64,000 bases of DNA, from positions 8,050 through 72,049 of the forward strand of contig QANZ01003039.1 of assembly GCA_003254925.1 (NCBI GenBank), given 5' to 3'. The translations under genes and the position numbers were made by a program. The DNA is from Chamaecrista fasciculata (lineage: Eukaryota > Streptophyta > Magnoliopsida > Fabales > Fabaceae). Every line of letters starts with the position of its first letter. Positions within the stretch are counted from its first letter, which is position 1. Below are positions 1 through 9,864 of this stretch, one piece after another. A model generated the notes under the pieces. The model did no database searches. It saw only the letters and a list, made by a program, of their open reading frames with translations, and was not told the origin of the DNA.

Positions 1-1062
1 AAAAATAATTCCAATATTATTTTCATTTTGGCCCATAATCTCATCCACTTGGATTTGGATTGACCCCTAACCCTCAATCCAAAATTTTCTCATTCTCACA
101 ATTTCCAATACCATATCACATTTCCCAATATCATCTCATCTCAATATTATTTCAATCAAAACACAACCAAACACCTATCATCTCATCTCATCTCATCTCA
201 TTATCTCAATCTCATCTCATCAACTTTTTTCTACCCCTATACAAATTACAAAAATCCATCAACTTTTTTCTACCAACCACAATCATTACATACCCTTTTA
301 TATAATTTCACACCCTATTTAACATCATTATCACTAAAATCACCCAAACACCAATACATCATCTCATCTCATCCAATTAAAAAATAATCTCATCCCATCC
401 ATTTGGATGAGATTTGATTAGAATTGAAAGTGTCCCAAACAGACCCTTAAGCTGCCACCTATTTGTTCTCAAACTTATTGGATAACTTGAATTTAATTTA
501 TAGCTGTTGGTTTTTCCATGTGACAATCTAACCATAAAATTGGTTTTCCGTGCCATCTTGAACTTGGTTCTGAAACCCTTTATACAACCAAACTTTTCTC
601 AAGAGAACTTAAAAACAACATCGTCATTCCTTAGTTTAGCAAACAATGCTGTACTTGGTTGCCCATGAGACAGCTTAATTAACTGACAACTCAGTGCACA
701 TGAATTTCTGTTACAACCCTTAAAAACTATGGCAATAGCAACAACCCAAGAGTCCATCTCAATCCAAATTCTGCCTACTTAAACCATAATCTCAAGCATT
801 AGTTACCTTCAAAACCTGTTACTAAATCCCAAACCTCAACAATGAGAGTTATCAGATTCAAGGAACCTATTCATTATTCAAGTTTAGATGTAAAGATAAA
901 GATATTTTTTAAAATTCCAAAATAAAACATCTTATTTTTAATATTTTACTCGTGATTATCTCTATCCGGCATGGCCTACTAGGCTACTACTACGTGCGAA
1001 GCAAAGGGCATCTATGTGTATATTCCTAATCCCGATATTGTTTTTCTAAATAAATAAAAATA
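1..1062. other. Gene-free upstream DNA with TCTCATC-rich low-complexity tract
   Basis: No gene is supported. Positions about 100-400 are built from iterated TCTCATC / CATCTCATCT units. Inverted TCTCATCCA...TTGGATGAGA words near 50 and 400 suggest the remnant of an AT-rich MITE whose left end may lie before the window. The rest is AT-rich with no coding signature. The short open frame at 60-305 follows the repeat and is not a gene. Confidence 0.5.
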
Positions 1063-1602
1063 GGCCAAAATCCTATTTTGGTCCCTAATATTTTTCTAAG
1101 TTCCATTTTAGTCCACAATATTTTTTTGTTTCGTTTTGATCCTTAATGTTTCCTAGAAGATTCATAAAAATGTGGATATATCCCGCTCGTTTCAAACTCG
1201 AACACGATGAAATCAAAGTTACAAGTTAAATTTGATGAGTTTTTTCTTGTCCAATTGAAATTATTATCAAACGAGGTCAAATCAAGCATGAAATTAAGTT
1301 CGAGAATAAACTGTTTGTTTCATGAATTTAGTTATATCTTTCTCGTTTCAAGACTGAAAAATGGTCATGCTCAATTTAACTTCGTCTCTCAATGATTCCA
1401 ACTGAACAAAGAAAAAACTAATCAAAATTAACTTATAGCTCTGGTTTCATCGCGTTAGGGTTTGAAACAAGAGAAATGTATTCACGTTCAAAAGTTCGAG
1501 AACTATTATTAAACTTTTAGGAAACATTAACAACCAAAAAGAACCAAAAAAAAAAATAGGGAGCAAAAAGAAACTTAGGGTAAACATTAGGGACCAAAAT
1601 AG
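1063..1602. mobile_element. Foldback (TTTTGGTCCCTAA-type) non-autonomous DNA element
   Basis: The left end reads GGCCAAAATCCTATTTTGG and continues with repeated 'ATTTTRGTCC' phrases. From about 1510 to 1602 the same phrases appear in inverse complement (AGGGACCAAAATAG). This terminal inverted-repeat structure recurs at 6261-6620 and 47847-48370, where a TSD supports a Mutator-like origin. The right tip is degraded here and no clean TSD was found. It ends about 220 bp before the acyltransferase start codon, so it is close to that gene's promoter. Confidence 0.6.
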
Positions 1603-1819
1603 ATAAAGGAAAAAAAGTACCAATTTTCGATATCTTCAAAGCTTGGGCTTTCCGTATGTACTCCAATAAAACCACTATCCGGAAACATGAAGTTTTCGTG
1701 GTGAATGCACCAAACCAAAACTCTAACTCCAATTCCAAGTCTCTCACACACACAGAAAAACACTATTTACTCTTCTTCTTCTTCTTCTTCTGATCTTGTT
1801 TTCTTCTGAAGCTCACGCC

Positions 1820-4755
1820 ATGGACCTTGATATGGATTCCATGGCGGCTTCTATTGGCGTTTCCGTCCCTGTTCTTCGATTCCTTCTATGCTTCGTCGCT
1901 ACTATTCCCGTCAGTTTCCTTTGGCGATTCGTTCCCGGTCATCTTCCCAAACATCTCTACTCTGCCGCCACCGGTGCTCTTCTCTCTTACCTTTCCTTCG
2001 GATTCTCTTCTAACCTACATTTTTTGGTTCCTATGTTTCTCGGTTACGCTTCAATGCTCCTCTATCGCCCTCGATGTGGAATCCTCACATTCTTCTTGGG
2101 ATTTGGTTACCTCATTGGCTGGTATGTTCGATTTCCTCTTCAATCTCTTGAGTATTTAGGTTTTAATTGTTTAGTTACTCATTCGATTTCTTCAATAGCA
2201 GTTCGCTTCATTTATTTATTTCTCGCGTGTGTTTTGAACTTTCGATGGATTAATTGCTGGTAATGTATGCGTTTGTGTAGCCATGTGTATTACATGAGTG
2301 GAGATGCATGGAAGGAAGGTGGTATCGATGCCACCGGTGAGTGATAACTGATATAAGTCATTATTTTGGAGATAATTAGAAGGACGCCGTTTTGTAATTT
2401 CGTTGGTTAATAATTAATTGTTTTGTTGTAATCAATAGGAGCACTAATGGTGTTGACACTGAAGGTTATCTCGTGTGCAATTAATTATAATGATGGATTA
2501 TTGAAAGAAGAGGGTTTGCGTGAGTCCCAGAAGAAAAACCGTTTGATTAAGCTTCCTTCATTGGTTGAGTACTTCGGTTACTGCCTCTGCTGTGGGAGTC
2601 ACTTTGCTGGCCCTGTTTATGAAATGAAGGATTATCTAGACTGGACTGAAGGAGAGGGGGTATGTTTATTAGGATTGTTCTTTTGTTAGTTTTTTCTAAA
2701 GAAGATACAAAATAGTTGCTAATTCCTGAGGAATTTGAACCTACGACGTGCAATTTATATTTTCCTTCCCGGAATTTATCATTGTGCCATTTCCTTGGAA
2801 TTTTCTTTCTAATACCTGCTCTCAGATTTGCTAGTCTTAAATGTTTATAGATTTGGAGCGCATCCGCAAAAGGATCTAATCCATCACCATTTGGAGCAAC
2901 TGCTCGAGCACTTCTCCAAGCTGGCTTTTGCATGGCCTTGTATTTGTACTTGGTACCTCATTTTCCTTTGACTAGGTTTACTGAACCTATATACCAAGAA
3001 TGGGGGTTCTGGAAACGGTTGGGTTACCAATATATGGCCGGATTTACAGCACGCTGGAAATATTATTTCATTTGGTCAATTTCAGAGGCTTCAATAATCA
3101 TTTCTGGCCTGGGTTTCAGTGGCTGGACAGAAACTTCTCCACCAAAGCCTCGTTGGGATCGGGCCAAAAATGTAGATGTATTGGGTGTTGAGCTTGTAAA
3201 GAGTGCAGTTCAATTGCCTCTTGTTTGGAATATACAAGTCAGCACCTGGCTTCGTTATTGTGAGTTTTTCTTCCCCTCTTTTGCTTGAGCTCCAATGCTT
3301 GTTTGCATGGTTTTATTTTGCTCTTTGTAAGCATACATACATCTATCAATGTGGGACAAGAAAATTGAGTTTTTTACTCTGGCTGCATAATTTTCAAAGT
3401 TTCGCTAACAATCTTGTTTCAAGACTTCAGAGGTGGCTATTAAGTTACTATTGTGGTTTGATAAAAGTTTTGCTGGATCATTAAGGCTTTTTCTTTTGAT
3501 ATATAGCTTGTAAATTGTAATTTGTTTACTATACGTCTTCACATGGTCAAGCAGTACAGTATTTCTTCAATTTTCTTTTTTGATCTTATCCTGTCAACTA
3601 GGCCAGCAACTTGTTACAGATTGCCTTCCATTCATATGATGTGAATGTGAAGTTATGTTGTGTTAATATTAATGTTACTGTTTGTGTTTCTCTAGATGTC
3701 TACGATAGGCTTGTTCAGAAGGGGAAGAAACCAGGCTTCCTTCAGTTACTTGCCACACAGACCGTCAGTGCTATTTGGCATGTAAGTACAAATTCAGCTG
3801 TGTTTTAAAATGATTTATTTTTCTGGTACTACTTCATCTATCTTGTACAATAGTGAACCACAATAGTAAAATTTGTTCTTGCATTTTCATTCCCTAAATC
3901 TTCTTTTAAACCCTTTGGCTTTATAAATGCTTGTATAGAATTTGAGGAGTTGATAACTGGCCATGAGATCCTTTACCAGAAATTTGAATGGATGATATTG
4001 ATTAAATTTAAACCTATATTTCATTATTTCTCAACTTAATGTCTCAACTGTTCTGAAAAAGATGTGACTTTGAAAATTTGACCTACATTTCCAAGCTGAC
4101 CGATAAGGTTTATATGAAATAATTTAAGTGGGCATAGAATTTTAACTCTGTTTAATTCATGCTTTATGAGTTGGGTACTTGGGTCCTATGAAATATTAAC
4201 TTATTTTTGGTACTTTAACTTTATTATTACAGGGACTATATCCTGGTTACATAATATTCTTTGTTCAGTCGGCGTTAATGATCGCTGGTTCAAGAGGTAC
4301 TTTAAATTAATTACATTGGATTGTTCTTATCCGTTCTTTTTTCAGATAATTACCATTTTCTTGTCTTCTTTTCATGCAGTCATTTACAGATGGCAGCAAG
4401 GCGTGCCTCCAACTATGGGTTTGGTAAAGAATGTGCTGGCATTTATGAATTTTGCCTATTCCATTTTGGTTTTGAGTTACTCTTGTGTGGGTTTCATGGT
4501 TGGTTCCTCTCTCTCTCTCTCTAATATATATACAAATGACTATCAAAATTTTCAAAATGAAAACTTCTGACTGGATTCCTTTCTAATTGCTTTCTCTGAT
4601 TATTTTTTAAATAGGTGTTAAGTCTGCATGAAACTCTGGCATCATATGGAAGCGTGTATTATATTGGAACTATTCTCCCCATTCTATTGATTCTTCTAGG
4701 TAACATAATCAAACCTGGAAAGCCTATCAGATCAAAAGCTCATAAAGATCAGTGA
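1820..4755 (+). CDS. Lysophospholipid acyltransferase (MBOAT family, LPLAT/LPCAT1-type), 8 exons
   Basis: Predicted endoplasmic-reticulum membrane enzyme that moves an acyl group between acyl-CoA and lysophospholipids (the Lands cycle in plants). Exons joined by GT-AG introns: 1820-2121, 2281-2336, 2439-2659, 2851-3259, 3696-3781, 4233-4296, 4380-4498, 4615-4755. Codon phase is kept at every junction, giving 1398 nt and 465 aa, close to the plant family's usual ~460. The ATG at 1820 has a good context (GCCATGG) and starts MDLDMDSM. Many hydrophobic segments are visible, beginning at residue ~17. The MBOAT signature is present: Asn320 in WNIQVSTWLRYY and the expected catalytic His358 in AIWHGLYPGY. 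The C-terminus is polar and lysine-rich (KAHKDQ), like other ER members. A (TTC)n tract at ~1770-1790 lies in the probable 5' leader. It is the only complete multi-exon gene on the + strand and looks intact. The family call is firm; substrate preference is inferred. Confidence 0.95.
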
Positions 4756-6260
4756 GGATGCCAGACAATGCACTTCCATCTCTCTTGAATTTTTAAAATC
4801 AGAACGCAATATGGGGAGAGAGAGCTGTGCTTTCAATGGTCTCCTTTCCTCCTATTTATGTGTTGTATCAGCTCATCTAATATTTGGCATTAAATTATAA
4901 AATGGAGCAGCACTGCTGGGTCTATTTTTTCTAAAAAAAAAAATAATTTATCTTTTAGTTATTGAGTCTGTATTTCTGTTAGTAGTTATAGCCTTGCAGG
5001 GTACAATAATCAGAAACTAACTCCACAACTGTGGCTTTGGGACATTTATCTAATTTTAGTTCTCTCTGAGATCTCCATGGTCCATTTTTAACAATTACTG
5101 CTGTTGGTTGGCTTCTGTATTTGGAATTTTGGCTGTAGTTTACTCAATTAAATCCTGAGACATAGTGAGTCAATGTTTTGAATTTAGAAAGAGGTATATT
5201 TGGTGGAATTAATCAGAGTGTCTTAAAATCTATTTACTGTTAAAATTTCTCTTATTCTGTCAATTCCACCTCTCTAAATGCAGTTAATTTTTCCCCATGC
5301 GCATGCATGCAATGGTCCAAATCTGTATATTTAGTCTGTCATGCTCATGCATGACACAAATACAATCAAATTTGGACCATTGCAAAGGATCTTGTGTTTG
5401 AGACTTAAAAATACAATTGCATTAAATATTTAGTGGGAGAATATTTGCTGCCTTTGTGGTATTATCTTTTTCAAATGAGATCAGTTTTGTAGTGTTATCT
5501 TATTCGAATGAGATTAGTTTTTATCTACCTACTTAAAACAATTAGGTGGAGATACTCATGATTTATAACCCCCCCAAAAAAAACTGGACCACTGTATTGT
5601 ATTTTTTTGGACCACTGCATGTATGAGCATTGAGCACCACATGCATACAATAACTGTGGCTACAGGTTAACTTCCATATGTATGGCAGTCTGGTATCTTG
5701 TAGTCTTGGAGAGTGGATCCTCTACCGTGTGCAGTTTGTGTAGTGTAGAGAGAGAAGTGTGGGTCCCACTATTATTTTCTCTCTCTACATTGTATGAAAA
5801 TGCACAAAAATGAGACTGCAGAGAATCCAAATCCTTAAATGTACAAAAATGAGACTGCAGAGAATCCAGATATGTAGTCTTGGCTCCTCCAATTAACCTA
5901 GAGAAAAAGATTCTGTGTTGAAATTACAAAACCATCTGGTATCTGAAATAGACATGGTAGTTGCCATCCCGTGTTCCTTGTCATGCATGTTGGCTTTCTG
6001 ATTCATGAAACAACAAACAAGTGTCATCCTTGGTTTGTCATTTTTCTCTTTACTCCTCTGATTGATTATCTTGACTAATGTTTCCACTTGTATTTTCCGA
6101 TGTTCATGTTATGCATAGCTAAAAGCCTAAAAGCTACCAACGAAAGGGAAGCAATAATGAAGTATGGATTTGGATAAACTAGGCTCAAGAGCAAATTTTA
6201 TCAATCTAGATGTTGAGGGAGTGAGTTCAAGAAGGAAATGGATCCTCTACATTATAATAA
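4756..6260. other. Downstream region of the acyltransferase gene, no gene
   Basis: The first ~200 bases probably hold the 3' UTR; no poly(A) signal was singled out. An imperfect inverted repeat lies at about 5300-5385 (ATGCAATGGTCCAAAT ... ATTTGGACCATTGCA). Near 5805-5870 a ~30 bp unit (ACAAAAATGAGACTGCAGAG...) occurs twice in tandem. No open frame here shows protein-like composition. Confidence 0.5.
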
Positions 6261-6620
6261 GGCCAAAGTCTTATTTTGGTCACTCATGTTTGCTCAAAGT
6301 TCTATTTTGGTCCATCAAGTTTTTTTCATTCTGTTTTGGTCCCTCAAGTTTTTTTCATTTCATTTTGGTCCCTCAAGTTTCTAAAAAGTTCCATTGTTAG
6401 TCTCTGACTCTTTATTATCCACTTTTTCAAAAAGAAAAAAAACTAGAGGGAAGGACCTAAATGGAAAAGAGTTATGGACTAACGGTGAAACTTTTTAGAA
6501 ACTTGAAGGACCAAAACAAAACTTTGAGCAAACATGAGGGACAAAAACAGAACGAAAAAAACTTGAGGGACCAAAATGGAACTTTGAGAAAACATGAGGG
6601 ACCAAAATAAGACTTTGGCC
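6261..6620. mobile_element. Foldback MITE, GGCCAAAGTC termini
   Basis: Near-perfect inverted ends GGCCAAAGTCTTATTTTGG ... CCAAAATAAGACTTTGGCC, with long inverted arms made of 'TTTTGGTCCCTCA' phrases. TAATAA flanks both sides (6255-6260 and 6621-6626), a possible short TSD. Same family as 47847-48370. Confidence 0.8.
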
Positions 6621-6675
6621 TAATAAGAAAGAAGCTCATGTGAATTGTAAACATTGATGGAAAATCTTTATACCA

Positions 6676-6858
6676 TTTTTTTTGGGTTGCCCAAGGTATC
6701 CTCCAACCCGATGGGTTAAGGATTAATCCTCCGCGGATTTGAGCTCCATTTAAGGGTTTGCCACTGGCTAATTGGTTGCTGCATACACAAGGCGGGGATC
6801 GAATCCCCGACACTTGCTTAACCGACCTAGTGAGCTAACCACTAGACCAACCAAACTT
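6676..6858 (-). mobile_element. tRNA-derived SINE, minus strand
   Basis: On the minus strand the 5' part carries a Pol III A box (TGGTCTAGTGGTTAGCTC) and a B box (GGATTCGATCCCC, plus positions 6793-6808), as in plant SINEs. The element ends in eight A on that strand (T run at 6676-6683). ATACCA occurs on both flanks (from ~6670 and ~6865), a possible short TSD. The sequence past the B box departs from any tRNA, so this is not a tRNA gene. Confidence 0.75.
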
Positions 6859-6924
6859 GGTTAAATACCAATTTTTTTTTTTTTTAAAGAACCCAACTAA
6901 GAAAAAGAAAATATATATATATAT

Positions 6925-7374
6925 TTTAGAGTCTCGCTTAGGGATGATCAGAATCGGCATTTATAATGATCAGTTTAGACTTTAGCAAACATTTTTGTAC
7001 CTACATTTTTTAGAGTCTCGCTTAGGGATGATCAAAATACCCATACCCGACGGGGATCCGCAAATTTTACCCGATGAGTTTGGGTATGGGTTCGGGTAAA
7101 AATATGCGGGTTCGGGTATGGGGATTTACCCATTTAAATTTACGGGTATGGGTCCGGGTACGGGGTTTGGGGTACCCACCCCGTACCCTACCTGTTACAG
7201 TAATATACTATCAATTAATAATTATATATATATAATATAGTGAAAATTTAATAATAAAATTATATTTATTTTTTTATTTTAAATATATATAATATTTATA
7301 TTTATATTTATATACATGTATTAATGTATATATATAAAATTATATTTATTTTTTTATTTTAAATATATATATAN
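6925..7374. mobile_element. Partial hAT-like element with GGGTA-rich tract, ending at an N
   Basis: TAGGGATGATCA at ~7016 resembles the hAT ends seen later at 15775 and 52309. It is followed by repeated GGGTATGGGT / ACCCATACCC phrases and then (AT)-rich DNA. The preceding ~28 bp (TTTAGAGTCTCGCTTAGGGA...) occurs twice, at ~6925 and ~7009. No right end was found; an N at 7374 interrupts the sequence next to a direct duplication. Confidence 0.45.
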
Positions 7375-8457
7375 GGAATAACAAATCATGGAATCGTTAC
7401 AAATTAATTAGTAATTAAACAAATCACTTTCATTGCCAAATAGAACACTCATTTACGCCGTACATTGAATCTTTGCTTATGTATCATATTCAATTACCTA
7501 AATGAGTGTATTTTGTTGTGTTTCCTTTTCAGAGTGTGTGGTTATACTTATCGTTATTCTTTCAAATTTCTTGTGGTTGTGGAACTTATTTGCTTAAACC
7601 AATTTGGAAATGCAAATACCAATCTTGGACTCATCTGTGAGCCAATTGTTTCTGGAATTTGAATTTGCCTCATAAAGCAGAGTTACTCTATGGGTCAATG
7701 AGAATTCATTTTGATTTCAAACAAATTATAGAAATATTTCATTTTTGTTTTTATTATATTTTAAAATAATTAAAACATTCTAACAATGTTCTACAATTTT
7801 TTTTTTACTATCTTAATATTTATACTATATTTTATTAATATGTAATTTTAAAAAAATTAATGATAAAAGATACATCATTTCTCTATAGTCCAGCCATTTC
7901 CATTTCTAATGGATGCCTTGAAGAAAGTCTCCAGTCCATATGAATTCTCTTTGCTGAAGTTTGCGAGGTAAAAGTTTAAGGGTTTAAATTTTCGAAAGCC
8001 AAGTTATATCTTAATTCACATAAGATTAACTGTTATATATATATATATATGTATTACATATATATATATATTTTAAAAGCTACGTACATTTTAAAGAAAG
8101 TATTTGAGTAACAATAAAAAAGAAGGCCAAAATGAACTTTTGGTTCCTTATGTTTGGACTAGATTGCAATCCAGCCATTTTTTGTTGTAATTTTGGTCTT
8201 ACAAGTTTCTCAAAAGTTTTATTCTTTGATTTTAACGATTGAATGTGATTATATCTCTCTCGTTTTAAATTTGAATGCGATGAGTTTAGAGTCAAGTGTT
8301 TTTTTTTACGAGTCATTTCTTTGTCTAATTAGGATCATCGACAAATAATATAAAATTGGGCTTAAAAAATGGGTCAACCATTTTATGGTCAAATGAGTAA
8401 AGTTGATTATATATTTCTTATTTTAAATTCAAATGAGACGAGGTTCATAGTTATATA
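7375..8457. other. AT-rich intergenic DNA with one foldback half
   Basis: No gene seen. From ~8123 a GGCCAAAATGAACTTTTGG-type arm typical of the local foldback elements begins, without a clear matching arm. Short (TA)n runs occur near 8040. Confidence 0.45.
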
Positions 8458-9716
8458 TAGGTATGACACCCGTACAGGGTAGGGACAGGGGAGGTACTCC
8501 TTGCCCCCGCCAACAGTATTCTCCCCCGTTCTTGTCCCCGATCCCCGTTGTGGGGACTTATTTGTCCCCATCACGATTCCCTGACTCTCTGCGGTCTCCA
8601 CAGGGATACCTACAATAATTTTTTTAAAAAAATAATATGTCCATTTTTAATTAATTAAAAACATAATCCAATAAGTAATTTTGCTTGAATTATAAAATTT
8701 CATTCAAAACATACATCAAACTTCAATTACAACTGATACATCACTATTTGGGCGTACGCCTAAACGACCCTCGAACCGGACCTCTTCTCCCCTCCACACC
8801 TTGCAAGGCGCACTCGAGCCAATCAAGTGCCCTCTGCACAGTTAGGGGCGGCCGTGATCCATCCAAGGTCTTGGCGCACGCCTCCTAAATAACACGCAGT
8901 CANGGCGCGCGCCTCCAGATTAACACGCAGTCACCCATGACTGCCTTGTTCCGCAATCCTCGCTGGAGGAGATCGTGGGCCACGAACTTAGTCATACCCA
9001 CGTTCTCCATTCTCTTGGCGCCCACCCAGTAACGCGACACGCAATCACCCACGATTGCCTTGTCCCGCAAATCTCGGTCTCCACCACTCCCGTTGGTGGA
9101 GATCGTGCCTGACTACGTGGCGCGCCCCGCGCGCTGGCCAGCACTCTCCCCCTGCTCTATAAATAGAGTTCAACCCAACAGACTAAGGTTAGCTACTTCT
9201 CGCTTTTCAGAATTCTCTTGCTCTCGTATCTCTCATACACTAACTTGAGCGTCGGAGTATTTTTCGCAGGGCCCCCCTGTGAAGTTCTTGCAGATACTTA
9301 GACGATCCAATTGCTCTTGCAGCCCTCATTTGTTGAACTAGGTAAGCTTGTCCATTTTCTAGTTTATCAACAACAAAATACAATACAAAATATATAAAAT
9401 TTGAGGATGCTGAGGAGAAAGACTAAAGTTAATTTCAGGGCTAAAAATTTTAGGTTCTTATATATTTAAGGGCTTAATTTAATTGATCTAAGAATTATTT
9501 ATATAAGTATAACAATATTTCAAAATATTTTTATATAATTTTTTTCAGAGATGGAAATTCCACGAAGTGGGAGGTATACTCTCAGTCCCCAAATTACTTT
9601 CAAGGTAAAACTTTTTCCTATCCTCGTTCCCATAGGAAAATTTTCCCCATATTTTGGGATCCCTACGGGACAACACTTACAGTTATCCTTATTTGTAGGG
9701 AAAATTGTCATGCCTA
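8458..9716. mobile_element. hAT-like non-autonomous element containing an LTR insertion
   Basis: The left end TAGGTATGACA and right end TGTCATGCCTA form an 11-bp terminal inverted repeat with one mismatch. Flanking octamers GTTATATA (8450-8457) and ATTACATA (9717-9724) match at 6 of 8, fitting an aged 8-bp hAT TSD. GC-rich GGGGAC-type words lie next to both ends (8470-8600, 9540-9710), as in the intact hAT copy at 52309-52979. The interior is interrupted by a GC-rich LTR (separate entry). Confidence 0.65.
8733..9345 (+). mobile_element. Probable solo LTR of a Ty3/gypsy-type retrotransposon
   Basis: A GC-rich block of ~610 bp with LTR promoter features: a TATA box CTATAAATAG near 9157, followed by the phrase ACTTGAGCGTCGGAGT at ~9240, which is typical of gypsy LTRs in dicots. 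No gag-pol lies beside it, so it is a solo LTR. Exact ends were not resolved. A ~37 bp segment is repeated on both sides of an N at 8903. Confidence 0.55.
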
Positions 9717-9864
9717 ATTACATATTACTCCTGACTTGGTACTGCTTCATTTGATTGTTGGAGTGAGTAGCATGCAATTTTCATTAGTGAGTGAAGAGAA
9801 TGCGTGTACCAATCAAATGCTGCCACATCCGAGAGTATTATTATTATAATTATGATTATTATTG

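Noticed and set aside
1796..1819. Earlier start (TTG) for the acyltransferase
   Set aside because: Non-ATG, and the ATG at 1820 has good context and matches the family N-terminus.
6790..6858. Possible minus-strand tRNA gene
   Set aside because: Only the tRNA-like head of a SINE; the sequence diverges after the B box.
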